In this document: positions 24,411 to 30,791 of the stretch, in pieces
Layout: each line of letters starts with the position of its first letter
Numbering within the stretch: position 1 is the first letter of the stretch
Origin: Sulfurovum sp.
GTDB lineage: Bacteria; Campylobacterota; Campylobacteria; Campylobacterales; Sulfurovaceae
Reading direction: 5' to 3'
NCBI GenBank assembly: GCA_016744875.1
Contig: JADGDL010000025.1
Coordinates: 1 to 31,795, forward strand
Length of the DNA stretch: 31,795 nt
The notes under the pieces: generated by a model
Databases searched by the model: none
What the model was told of the DNA's origin: nothing
What the model saw: only the letters and a program-made list of their open reading frames with translations
Program-made: the position numbers and the translations under genes

Positions 24411-24779
24411 TTAAACTGTTACTAAACAAGATGGACATGTGCCATTGATAATCACATTGTTTATCTCATAAGTTGGTAATGAAATCTCAATATTTTTAAT
24501 ACACTCCACACCATTACATTTGACACAAACAAAGTGTGCATGTGGTGTAAGCTTAACTTCAAAGTATCTTTTTTTATCATTGGATTCAAAAGCATTCAAT
24601 ATACCTTCTTCTTCAAACTTAGAGATATTTCTATAGAAAGTTGCTTTATCCATAGAGATATCATTTTTGATCTCTTCATAGCATAAAGGTTTATCCGCTT
24701 CTTTCAATATCTCTAAAAGCTTTACTCTTGCAGTGGTAAGCTTGATATTTTTATCTTTAATAAGTTCTTCAATTTTCAT
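24411..24779 (-). CDS. Fur-family metalloregulator, probable zinc regulator (Zur-like)
   Basis: The 122-residue protein has the Fur winged-helix part (KLTTARVKLLEIL; DKATFYRNISKFEEEGIL, the recognition helix) and a dimerisation part with HAHFVCVKC. The structural zinc ligands are two CxxC pairs (Cys85/Cys88 and Cys115/Cys118). It heads the operon that encodes the His-rich outer-membrane protein, binding protein and permease, so a zinc-sensing role fits best; iron or peroxide sensing cannot be excluded. Two copies of a Fur-type palindrome lie upstream, which suggests autoregulation. A TATAAT ends 6 bases before the ATG and there is no Shine-Dalgarno sequence, so the mRNA is probably leaderless. 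Confidence 0.85.
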   Translation of the reverse strand: MKIEELIKDKNIKLTTARVKLLEILKEADKPLCYEEIKNDISMDKATFYRNISKFEEEGILNAFESNDKKRYFEVKLTPHAHFVCVKCNGVECIKNIEISLPTYEINNVIINGTCPSCLVTV

Positions 24780-24785
24780 GGCGGG

Positions 24786-24791
24786 ATTATA
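24786..24791 (-). promoter_or_regulatory. -10 box giving a probable leaderless transcript of the Zur-like gene
   Basis: TATAAT (24791-24786) is followed by CCCGCC and the ATG, so transcription should start at or next to the start codon. The -35 position (about 24814-24809) falls inside the upstream palindrome and has no consensus hexamer. Regulator bound to the palindrome would cover the promoter. Confidence 0.6.
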
Positions 24792-24802
24792 ACTGAAACT
24801 TT

Positions 24803-24829
24803 ATTAAATGCGACTAAGTTGCAATTAAT
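24803..24829. promoter_or_regulatory. Fur/Zur-type operator, copy 1
   Basis: ATTAAATGCGACT and AGTTGCAATTAAT flank a central A and match as inverted repeats at 11 of 13 positions. The core TGCGACTAAGTTGCA (24809-24823) has the size and symmetry of a Fur-family box. It lies in the 184-bp gap between the divergent Zur-like and SlyD-like genes and overlaps the -35 region of the Zur-like gene. Confidence 0.75.
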
Positions 24830-24854
24830 AAAAGTTAAACTAAAATTCCATTAG

Positions 24855-24869
24855 TGCAACTTAGTCGCA
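24855..24869. promoter_or_regulatory. Fur/Zur-type operator, copy 2, inverted relative to copy 1
   Basis: TGCAACTTAGTCGCA is the exact reverse complement of the core of copy 1. Together they form a 14-bp perfect inverted repeat with 31 bases between the arms. It may serve the SlyD-like gene on the plus strand, or both genes together through two bound dimers. Confidence 0.72.
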
Positions 24870-24963
24870 AACAACTCCTCTTGCTTCTAGTTGTTCTAAA
24901 CCCTTATCACATTAATAAATTAATACATTAATACATTCATGACATAAATATAAAGCAGAACAT

Positions 24964-25422
24964 ATGAACACTATAACAAAAAACACACTCGTAGCCATCT
25001 CACTTATAACTAAGGACGAAGCAGGAAATCTTTTAGAAGAGAATGAAGAAGTCATGTATCTACATGGATCTTATGGGCAAATATTTCAAAAACTTGAAAA
25101 GGAACTTGAAGGGAAAAAGGTATCTGAGCACTTTAATCTTCTACTAACGCCCAGGGAAGCTTTTGGTGAGTATGACGAATCATTAGTTATCAAAGAAGCT
25201 CTTGAAGATTTACCAGATGATCTTGCTTTAGGGATGGAGTTTGAAGATGCTAATGAAAAAGACATGTGGATTGTTGAGAGTATAGAAAATGGCTATGCTA
25301 TGCTCAATGCAAACCATGAGTTAGCGGGTCTACCAGTACGGGTATCTGGAGAAGTTTTAGAACTCGAACATCTTTCAGATGAAGGTGTTAAAGAAATACT
25401 CAACATGGAATACACACATTAA
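24964..25422 (+). CDS. SlyD-like FKBP-type peptidyl-prolyl isomerase
   Basis: The 152 residues follow the SlyD pattern: an N-terminal VAISLITKDEAGNLLEENEE, YLHGSYGQIFQKLEKELEGK, then LLLTPREAFGEYDESLVI leading into the inserted chaperone-flap domain (about 70-125), and the closing strand LPVRVSGEVLEL. SlyD proteins are cytoplasmic folding helpers that often bind nickel or zinc through a His-rich tail; here that tail is missing and only scattered His remain. The gene starts divergently from the Zur-like regulator behind the two operator copies, so it may be metal-regulated. A TATAAA at 24949-24954 lies close to the ATG, and the ribosome binding site is weak. Confidence 0.85.
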   Translation: MNTITKNTLVAISLITKDEAGNLLEENEEVMYLHGSYGQIFQKLEKELEGKKVSEHFNLLLTPREAFGEYDESLVIKEALEDLPDDLALGMEFEDANEKDMWIVESIENGYAMLNANHELAGLPVRVSGEVLELEHLSDEGVKEILNMEYTH

Positions 25423-25431
25423 AATTGATAA

Positions 25432-25851
25432 CTAGAGACACTCTTCACACACTCCATTAAGTGTGATATTGATCGACTTAACTTTATGCTTTTTAGCCAT
25501 ATTGGAGAAGTGGAGTGCATCGTCAAACCCTAATTCACCTAAACATAGCACTTTGTTACATTTTTCACATTGAAAGTGAGGATGTGCTTTAGATCCATGA
25601 TGGATATATTCATACTGAACTGCTCCATCTTTTCCAAGAAACTCCTGTACTAGCTCTCTTTCATGAAACTGTTGTAAACTTCGATAAACTGTTACCAAGT
25701 TTACCGAAGTCACTTTTTGACATTCTCCATGTAAAGTGTTAACATCCATAGGTCCTTTACTGTTTTTAAGAATATGCAGTAAAACACTTTTGCCCTTGGT
25801 ATTCTTAATACCTTTTTCTCTAAGCTCTGCTTTTATTTCGTCGTTATTCAT
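25432..25851 (-). CDS. Second Fur-family metalloregulator
   Basis: From the ATG at 25851 the protein has 139 residues. It shows the winged-helix part (GIKNTKGKSVLLHILKNS; SVNLVTVYRSLQQFHERELV), then SKAHPHFQCEKC and the end NGVCEECL, so two CxxC pairs (Cys95/Cys98 and Cys135/Cys138) bind structural zinc. It is a paralogue of the regulator at 24411, not a close copy. An upstream ATG at 25860 is overlapped by a TATAAT box and is unlikely. The promoter found predicts transcription from about 25852, just before this ATG, so the mRNA may be leaderless. No palindromic operator lies before it, so it seems not to belong to the same regulon. Which metal it senses is open. Confidence 0.83.
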   Translation of the reverse strand: MNNDEIKAELREKGIKNTKGKSVLLHILKNSKGPMDVNTLHGECQKVTSVNLVTVYRSLQQFHERELVQEFLGKDGAVQYEYIHHGSKAHPHFQCEKCNKVLCLGELGFDDALHFSNMAKKHKVKSINITLNGVCEECL

Positions 25852-25858
25852 AAGAACC

Positions 25859-25888
25859 ATTATAGATATAATTTCTTAAACCATTCAA
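25859..25888 (-). promoter_or_regulatory. Promoter of the second Fur-family gene, predicted leaderless
   Basis: TTGAAT (25888-25883), an 18-bp spacer and a perfect TATAAT (25864-25859) are followed by GGTTCTT and the ATG at 25851. The -35 box overlaps the end of ribA. Start of transcription should fall about one base before the start codon. Confidence 0.6.
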
Positions 25889-26514
25889 AGTAGATGACCC
25901 ATCTGATTTTTTTTCACTTGCAAATATCGTTGATTGTATGTTTGCACCTCAGTAATTGCTGGAATTCGTTGGATAATATCTATGCCTAAATTTTCTATAT
26001 AAGTAATTTTTCTAGGATTATTTGTCACAAGTCTTATCTGTGTAACTTCAAGGTCCTTGAGGATGAAGCCTATGGCACGATAATCTCTCTCATCTGCTTT
26101 AAAGCCTAGCTTCTTATTTGCCTCAATAGTATTGTAGCCCTCATCTTGCAGTTTGTAGGCATTAACTTTATTAACTAGTCCGATATTTCTACCCTCTTGC
26201 CGATGATAGATAACCATTCCACCCTTTTCAGAGATCATTTTTAACGCATAGTCAAGTTGATTATTACAATCACACTTTAAACTCCCAATAGCATCACCAG
26301 TGAGACACTCCGAATGGATTCGTACAATTGGGTCATTTAAGCTAGAAAAGTCCTGGCTCATGATGGCTAAATGTTCTTGAGGGCCGTCCCCATATGCTTT
26401 AATTTTAAATGTGCCATATCTAGTTGGTAGTTTTGCCACATCTGACTGAACAATTTGAAGTGTTTTCTCTACGCTAATTGATCCTTCTGTTCCATCCACC
26501 ACAATATTTTTCAT
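25885..26514 (-). CDS. ribA: GTP cyclohydrolase II RibA
   Basis: RibA opens GTP to 2,5-diamino-6-ribosylamino-4-pyrimidinone 5'-phosphate, the first step of riboflavin synthesis. The 209 residues contain the zinc site HSECLTGDAIGSLKCDC with all three ligands (Cys70, Cys81, Cys83), the catalytic HRQEGRNIGL (104-113), the GTP-binding DERDYRAIGFILKDL (141-155) and TNNPRK (164-169). It is complete and should be active. There is no fused RibB domain. GGAGG precedes the ATG. A TGCAAATTAATTGCA palindrome lies 56 bp upstream, so the gene seems to belong to the metal regulon, which is odd for a zinc enzyme. It is followed by the second Fur-family gene. Confidence 0.93.
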   Translation of the reverse strand: MKNIVVDGTEGSISVEKTLQIVQSDVAKLPTRYGTFKIKAYGDGPQEHLAIMSQDFSSLNDPIVRIHSECLTGDAIGSLKCDCNNQLDYALKMISEKGGMVIYHRQEGRNIGLVNKVNAYKLQDEGYNTIEANKKLGFKADERDYRAIGFILKDLEVTQIRLVTNNPRKITYIENLGIDIIQRIPAITEVQTYNQRYLQVKKNQMGHLL

Positions 26515-26570
26515 TGTTTATCCTCCATAAAGATAATTTTAAAAATTATTCTATCAAAATAATTAACAAA

Positions 26571-26585
26571 TGCAAATTAATTGCA
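26571..26585. promoter_or_regulatory. Fur/Zur-type operator, copy 3, before ribA
   Basis: TGCAAATTAATTGCA, with the flanking A and T extending the arms to ATGCAA/TTGCAT, lies between ribA and the stop of the RibA-like gene. The core is identical to that in the 39-bp palindrome at 27223 and matches copy 2 (TGCAACTTAGTCGCA) at 12 of 15 positions. Confidence 0.72.
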
Positions 26586-26598
26586 TGTATATATTCTT

Positions 26599-27180
26599 TT
26601 AATTATCTTTATCACCATATTCAAAGGTGATGCCAGATACTCTTTTAATAATCTCTATATCCAATTTTTGCGAAACATGCACTACATTTATATCCTGCGC
26701 AATAAGTTTCATACTTGAAAGATTGAGATCTTCAAAAATAAAACCTATCGCCTGAATCTCTCTTTTATACATTTTAAGATCAGGTTTTACTTTTTGCTTT
26801 GTCATCACATCAGCTATCGTATCAATATCTCGCACATGTAGCTCTTGAAGTAGACCATCTATATTTCTAACATCTCCACTATAGTATACGATTACACCCC
26901 CTTCTATCTGTATCATCTTTAATGCAATATCCATCTGATGGTTACAATAACATATATCATGATCTATGGCATCACAATCATGTGACTCAGAATAGATATA
27001 CACAATAGGTGCTTTTAAATCTAAAAAGTTTTTACTCTTTATCAGCAAATACTCATGGTGACCATCCCTATATATTTTAGCTTGAAAGATGCCATATTTT
27101 GTAAATATTTTTTTTAGTTTAGAGTGTTTTATTAAATTATTTTGATAAAAATAATGTATTAATTCTTGCAACATACTCAT
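26599..27180 (-). CDS. Degenerate RibA (GTP cyclohydrolase II) paralogue, probably without the normal activity
   Basis: The 193-residue protein aligns along its whole length with the adjoining RibA but has lost key motifs. The zinc site SECLTGD..CDC has become SESHDCD..CYC: the first ligand is Ser66, a new Cys69 lies three residues later, and Cys77 and Cys79 remain. The catalytic HRQEGRNIGL reads YYSGDVRNIDGL, and TNNPRK reads AQDINV. Yet the frame is open and the fold-defining residues (AIGFIFEDL, ALKMI) are kept, so it is not simply decaying. The start at 27180 is favoured by GAGGA 8 bp upstream; a longer frame from 27231 would begin inside the operator. A regulatory or metal-binding role is possible. 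It is transcribed away from the CobW operon. Confidence 0.8.
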   Translation of the reverse strand: MSMLQELIHYFYQNNLIKHSKLKKIFTKYGIFQAKIYRDGHHEYLLIKSKNFLDLKAPIVYIYSESHDCDAIDHDICYCNHQMDIALKMIQIEGGVIVYYSGDVRNIDGLLQELHVRDIDTIADVMTKQKVKPDLKMYKREIQAIGFIFEDLNLSSMKLIAQDINVVHVSQKLDIEIIKRVSGITFEYGDKDN

Positions 27181-27222
27181 GCTGTTATTCCTCATATATT
27201 TGATTTTAATAAGTATATCAAG

Positions 27223-27261
27223 TTGTATCATAAATGCAAATTAATTGCATTTATGATACAA
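27223..27261. promoter_or_regulatory. Perfect 39-bp palindrome containing Fur/Zur-type operator, copy 4
   Basis: TTGTATCATAAATGCAA (27223-27239) and its exact inverted copy (27245-27261) flank the central ATTAA. The core TGCAAATTAATTGCA equals the site before ribA. It sits between the divergent RibA-like and CobW genes, 42 bp before the RibA-like ATG and 76 bp before the CobW ATG. TACAAT at 27257-27262 could be a -10 box on the plus strand, so a bound regulator would block transcription in both directions. Confidence 0.8.
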
Positions 27262-27337
27262 TGCCGACCAATAGACAATAATGAATCTCTTTACTGATTC
27301 ACAGATAATTTGTTTAATTTTAAAATTAAGGATAGTT

Positions 27338-28384
27338 ATGATCCATTCATACATTATTACAGGATTTCTAGGTGTCGGTAAAAGCAGTATGCTAACCAAT
27401 ACGATCAAAAATCATTTCAGAGATAAAAAAATTGCACTTATTGTAAACGAATTTGGCGAAATAGGTGTTGATCAGAACATTTTAAAAAATGTCCATAGTG
27501 ACGTAATAGAAATATCTGAAGGTTGTATCTGTTGTACCATGGCACAAGAATTTGAAAGCGGTGTCATTGAAATCATCAATAAATATGATCCTGAAATTAT
27601 CTTTGTAGAGACCTCTGGGGCAGCTGAGCCTTTCCCTGTTTTTCTCTCACTACAAAACCTGGGCATTTCAGTTGAGGGCGTTATCTGTGTGGTCGATGCC
27701 AAAAATTATGCTTCTTATATGGATAACCCTACAGCTAAATATCAAATAGGTGGTGCGAATATCATTGTCATGAACAAAACTGATTTAGTCAATGACAAAG
27801 AGCTTACCCAGGCAAAAAAAGACATGATTGGATATAAAGAAAAACACAATATAAAAAACACCATGACAGGGAAAAAAGTGTTCAATAACTACTTTATTCA
27901 TATGGCTGAACAAGGCATTGTAGGTAAAGAAGTCTTTGAAGGTACCTACCAAATTAGTGAAATTGTAGATTTGGTTAACTCCCATCAAGACCATGATCAC
28001 CAACATGATGAGATTGACCGTGAGGTTGCAAATCTCCATCAAGATATTGTGTTTAATGACTTAGATCAACTCTTAAAAGCTATTCCTGAAAATATTTACC
28101 GTGTCAAAGGTATGGTGAAGGTGAATGATGTTCCAACACCACTTATTGTCAACTATTCATTTGGAAATGTCTCATTTGAAGAGTTAAAGGACTATGATGG
28201 AGATTCTATTTTAGTCTTTATTGGCGATGGTATTGAGGATGACCTCTCTGTCTTATCAGAAAAGTTTTCATTCTTAAACATAGTAGACCATAACCATAGT
28301 CACACCCATGACCATCATCATGAACACGATCATCACCACCATGATGATCATGCCCATAGTCATGAAGATCAACCAGATGGTTAA
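27338..28384 (+). CDS. CobW/G3E-family GTPase with His-rich tail (zinc metallochaperone type)
   Basis: The 348-residue cytoplasmic GTPase shows the P-loop GFLGVGKSS (9-17), the metal-binding CxCC motif (Cys63, Cys65, Cys66) in EGCICCTMAQ, VETSGAAEP as Walker B region, and the guanine motif NKTD (146-149). A first His patch (HQDHDHQHDE) lies mid-protein, and the last 35 residues are mostly His and Asp. CobW proteins of the ZNG1/ZigA/YeiR type deliver zinc to client enzymes when zinc is short. AAGGA 6 bp before the ATG at 27338 makes this the start, not the in-frame ATG at 27281. It leads the right metal operon behind the 39-bp palindrome. Confidence 0.9.
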   Translation: MIHSYIITGFLGVGKSSMLTNTIKNHFRDKKIALIVNEFGEIGVDQNILKNVHSDVIEISEGCICCTMAQEFESGVIEIINKYDPEIIFVETSGAAEPFPVFLSLQNLGISVEGVICVVDAKNYASYMDNPTAKYQIGGANIIVMNKTDLVNDKELTQAKKDMIGYKEKHNIKNTMTGKKVFNNYFIHMAEQGIVGKEVFEGTYQISEIVDLVNSHQDHDHQHDEIDREVANLHQDIVFNDLDQLLKAIPENIYRVKGMVKVNDVPTPLIVNYSFGNVSFEELKDYDGDSILVFIGDGIEDDLSVLSEKFSFLNIVDHNHSHTHDHHHEHDHHHHDDHAHSHEDQPDG

Positions 28385-28748
28385 GAGAGAAGAGAAAAAA
28401 TTGAAAACGAGTGAACTAAACTATTTAAAAAAGATCCTTGAAGATAGAAAGATACAAATTTTAAAAAATATCAATAGTGTACATACTGAACTCTATCAAT
28501 TGGGGTCATGCAAACTTAATGATGAAGGGGATCAAGCAACTATAAACAATAATTCAAGGGTAGATGATCTTATTGTCCGGAAGCAGCAACAAGAATTAAA
28601 AAATATCAACATTGCTTTAGGTAAGGTCAAATCAGGTGAATATGGTACGTGTGCAATGTGTGGAATAGATATAGGTCTTGAAAGACTTAAAGTAAAACCT
28701 CACGCTATTTACTGTATTGCATGTAGAGAAATTTCTGAAAGAACATAG
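28377..28748 (+). CDS. DksA/TraR-family zinc-finger protein
   Basis: From the ATG at 28377 the protein has 123 residues: a coiled-coil-like helical part (about 10-85), then a C4 zinc finger CAMC-x17-CIAC. This is the DksA/TraR layout, whose members bind RNA polymerase in the secondary channel and shape transcription with or without ppGpp. In other zinc regulons the DksA paralogue usually lacks the cysteines and replaces the zinc-dependent DksA; here all four are present, which is unexpected. The start overlaps the CobW stop by 8 bp. A TTG near 28400 behind a GA-rich stretch is an alternative start. Longer upstream translation would only be the His tail of CobW read in another frame. Confidence 0.8.
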   Translation: MVKREEKKLKTSELNYLKKILEDRKIQILKNINSVHTELYQLGSCKLNDEGDQATINNNSRVDDLIVRKQQQELKNINIALGKVKSGEYGTCAMCGIDIGLERLKVKPHAIYCIACREISERT

Positions 28749-28756
28749 GAGAAATA

Positions 28757-30055
28757 ATGTTAAAAAAAATAATTTTAGGTGGAATCATTGGAGCAAGTAG
28801 TTTACTATATGCAAATGTCAATGTGGCTGTGAGTATCTTACCTCAACAAACATTTTTAGAAAAAATTGGTGGAGAAAAAGTCAATGTCACAACCATGGTA
28901 AAAGCAGGTAGTGACCCACACACCTATGAGCCAAAGCCATCTCAGATGATTGCTATTTCAGAAGCACAGCTATACTTTCCTATTAAAATTGAATTTGAAA
29001 ATACATGGCTTCCAAAATTTAAAGAACAAAATAAACAAATGCAAGTCGTAGAAATGACCAATGGTGTTGAATATTTAGAAATGCCTGCACATGGCAATGA
29101 AGCGGATGAAGAAGGAGGTTTACCTTTTGAGTGGGCAGGAGCTTTTGCTCTTAAAAAAGGTGAATACCGCTGGAGTTTTGCAAAAGTAGATGGGAATTAT
29201 GCTGATCCAGCTATGAGATTTCTCATGATAAAAGCAGATACTGAAAATGAAAATGTCATTACAACATATGAAAAAGAGGCCAAAAGTCTTTTTGACTCAG
29301 AACAAAAAATTGCTGTAAAGCACAATGATGCGATTGATGGTAATAAACAAACATATACACTTACTTTTGATCAAACACAAGACCAAACGATCTTCAAACT
29401 CACTATTAAAGAGGATGGCACATACCTCTTCTTTACAGAACATATGCCATTTGAATTTGAAGATAAAGAGCACTTTTTCAAAGATTTAGCAAGAAATGAT
29501 ATAGAACCAATTGCACAACACCCTGAAGGTGGACACCATCATCACCATGCTCATCATCACGATCATGGGGGAGTTGACCCTCACACTTGGACATCACCAA
29601 GCAATGTAAAGATAATGGCTAAAAATATCTACAATGCGCTAGTAAAAACAGATGCAAAAAATAGTGCTTACTATCAGAAGAACTATGAAACATTTTTAAA
29701 AGAAATTATACAAACGGATAAAAAAATAAAAGAGATTTTCACATCTGTTCCAGAAGGATCTAAATTTATGGTATTTCATCCATCTTGGGGATATTTTGCC
29801 AAGGAATATAAACTTGTCCAACTTTCCATTGAAGTTGAAGGGAAGGAGCCAAAACCTAAAACCTTGACAAAAATAATCGATAAGGCACGTGAAGAAAATA
29901 TAAAAGCCGTATTTACACAACAAGAGTTTTCAGACAAGAGTGCAAAAGCACTTGCACGTGAACTAGGTATAAAAGTAATTAAAGAGACGCCACTGGCAAA
30001 AGAATGGTCAGATAATTTACTTAAAATGGCACAAGCTATTGCAAACACTAACTAA
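28757..30055 (+). CDS. znuA: ZnuA-like periplasmic zinc-binding protein with a large inserted domain
   Basis: This is a cluster A-I binding protein with signal peptide (cleavage about SLLYA-NV) and the zinc-site histidines in SDPHTYEP (His55), DPHTWTSP (His276) and VFHPSW (His341), plus an acidic residue in QQEFSD (Glu390). At 432 residues it is about 120-140 longer than usual. The excess lies at about 121-258, just before the His-rich loop (HHHHHAHHHDH, 260-270). It reads like a separate beta-rich domain with FEWAGAFALKKGEYRWSFAK, DGTYLFFTEHMPFEF and EHFFKDLARNDIEP. I do not know a function for it; a zinc sensor or docking module is a guess. AGGAG precedes the ATG, 8 bp behind the DksA-like gene. 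Confidence 0.9.
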   Translation: MLKKIILGGIIGASSLLYANVNVAVSILPQQTFLEKIGGEKVNVTTMVKAGSDPHTYEPKPSQMIAISEAQLYFPIKIEFENTWLPKFKEQNKQMQVVEMTNGVEYLEMPAHGNEADEEGGLPFEWAGAFALKKGEYRWSFAKVDGNYADPAMRFLMIKADTENENVITTYEKEAKSLFDSEQKIAVKHNDAIDGNKQTYTLTFDQTQDQTIFKLTIKEDGTYLFFTEHMPFEFEDKEHFFKDLARNDIEPIAQHPEGGHHHHHAHHHDHGGVDPHTWTSPSNVKIMAKNIYNALVKTDAKNSAYYQKNYETFLKEIIQTDKKIKEIFTSVPEGSKFMVFHPSWGYFAKEYKLVQLSIEVEGKEPKPKTLTKIIDKAREENIKAVFTQQEFSDKSAKALARELGIKVIKETPLAKEWSDNLLKMAQAIANTN

Positions 30056-30791
30056 CACAGTCATAAAGGCTTCAAACCTTAGCTTTTCGTATGAAAAACA
30101 AAAGGTTTTAGAAGATGTTCACTTTACACTCAAGGAGAAAGAATTCCTAGCCATTATTGGACCTAATGGCGGAGGAAAATCTACACTCATAAAAATTCTA
30201 CTAGGTATTAATACCTTACAGCAAGGCAAAATTGAGATATTTGGCACTAAACATATGAAACAGACACAGCATATTGGGTATGTCCCACAAAATACCAATA
30301 TTAATACCACTTTTCCTATTAGTGTATTAGAGGTTGTGATGATGGGACAAAACCATATAAAAAATAGAGTTTTCGGCTACAAAAAAGAAGAGAAACAACA
30401 AGCATATGATGCCTTGAACAAAGTCAATATGCGTGCGTTTGCATCGAAGACCATCTCTGAACTATCAGGTGGTCAAAGACAAAGGGTTTTCATCGCAAGA
30501 GCACTTTTTTCAAATCCAAAGATATTACTACTTGATGAGCCTACTTCCAGTATAGATACTCAAGGATCTGAACAAGTGTATGAGACCTTAAAAGCATTAA
30601 ATCAGGATATTACTATCGTAGTAGTAAGTCACGATATCTCTGTGGTCTTACAATATGCTACAAGAGCATTTTATATCAATAAACAACTTGTCGATCATAA
30701 TTTAACCAACATTAGAAGTAAATTTACTTCTAATGATTCTCATGTATGTGAAGTGGAACTGCTAGAGATGCTGGGGACTTGCAGATGTTAG
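30039..30791 (+). CDS. znuC: Zinc ABC transporter ATP-binding protein ZnuC
   Basis: The 250-residue cytoplasmic ATPase has Walker A GPNGGGKST, the signature LSGGQRQRV, Walker B ILLLDEPTSS and the H-loop VVSHD, in the usual order. It powers metal import with ZnuB, encoded next. The start appears to be TTG at 30039, 17 bp inside znuA, because no ATG or GTG in frame precedes the first conserved residues (ASNLSFSYEKQKVL). The ribosome binding site is weak, so translation probably depends on coupling to znuA. It is the only such ATPase in the window and might also serve the ATPase-less importer at 20986-22607. Confidence 0.92.
   Translation: MQTLTNTVIKASNLSFSYEKQKVLEDVHFTLKEKEFLAIIGPNGGGKSTLIKILLGINTLQQGKIEIFGTKHMKQTQHIGYVPQNTNINTTFPISVLEVVMMGQNHIKNRVFGYKKEEKQQAYDALNKVNMRAFASKTISELSGGQRQRVFIARALFSNPKILLLDEPTSSIDTQGSEQVYETLKALNQDITIVVVSHDISVVLQYATRAFYINKQLVDHNLTNIRSKFTSNDSHVCEVELLEMLGTCRC

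Noticed and set aside
24917..24940. Short direct repeats (taatacatta, atacattcat) upstream of the SlyD-like gene, considered as an operator
   Set aside because: They are low-complexity AT-rich sequence without symmetry and do not occur elsewhere in the window.
27181..27231. N-terminal extension of the RibA-like protein
   Set aside because: It would begin inside the 39-bp palindrome and lacks a ribosome binding site, while the ATG at 27180 has GAGGA 8 bp upstream.
27281..27337. N-terminal extension of the CobW protein
   Set aside because: It has no ribosome binding site and no family sequence; the ATG at 27338 is preceded by AAGGA, and the P-loop follows at the usual distance.
28288..28375. 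Repetitive cat/gat-rich DNA, considered as a repeat array
   Set aside because: It simply encodes the His/Asp-rich tail of the CobW protein and is not a spaced repeat such as CRISPR.
28308..28376. N-terminal extension of the DksA-like protein (Met/Ile/Thr-rich)
   Set aside because: It is the His-rich end of CobW read in another frame; real family sequence begins after the ATG at 28377.
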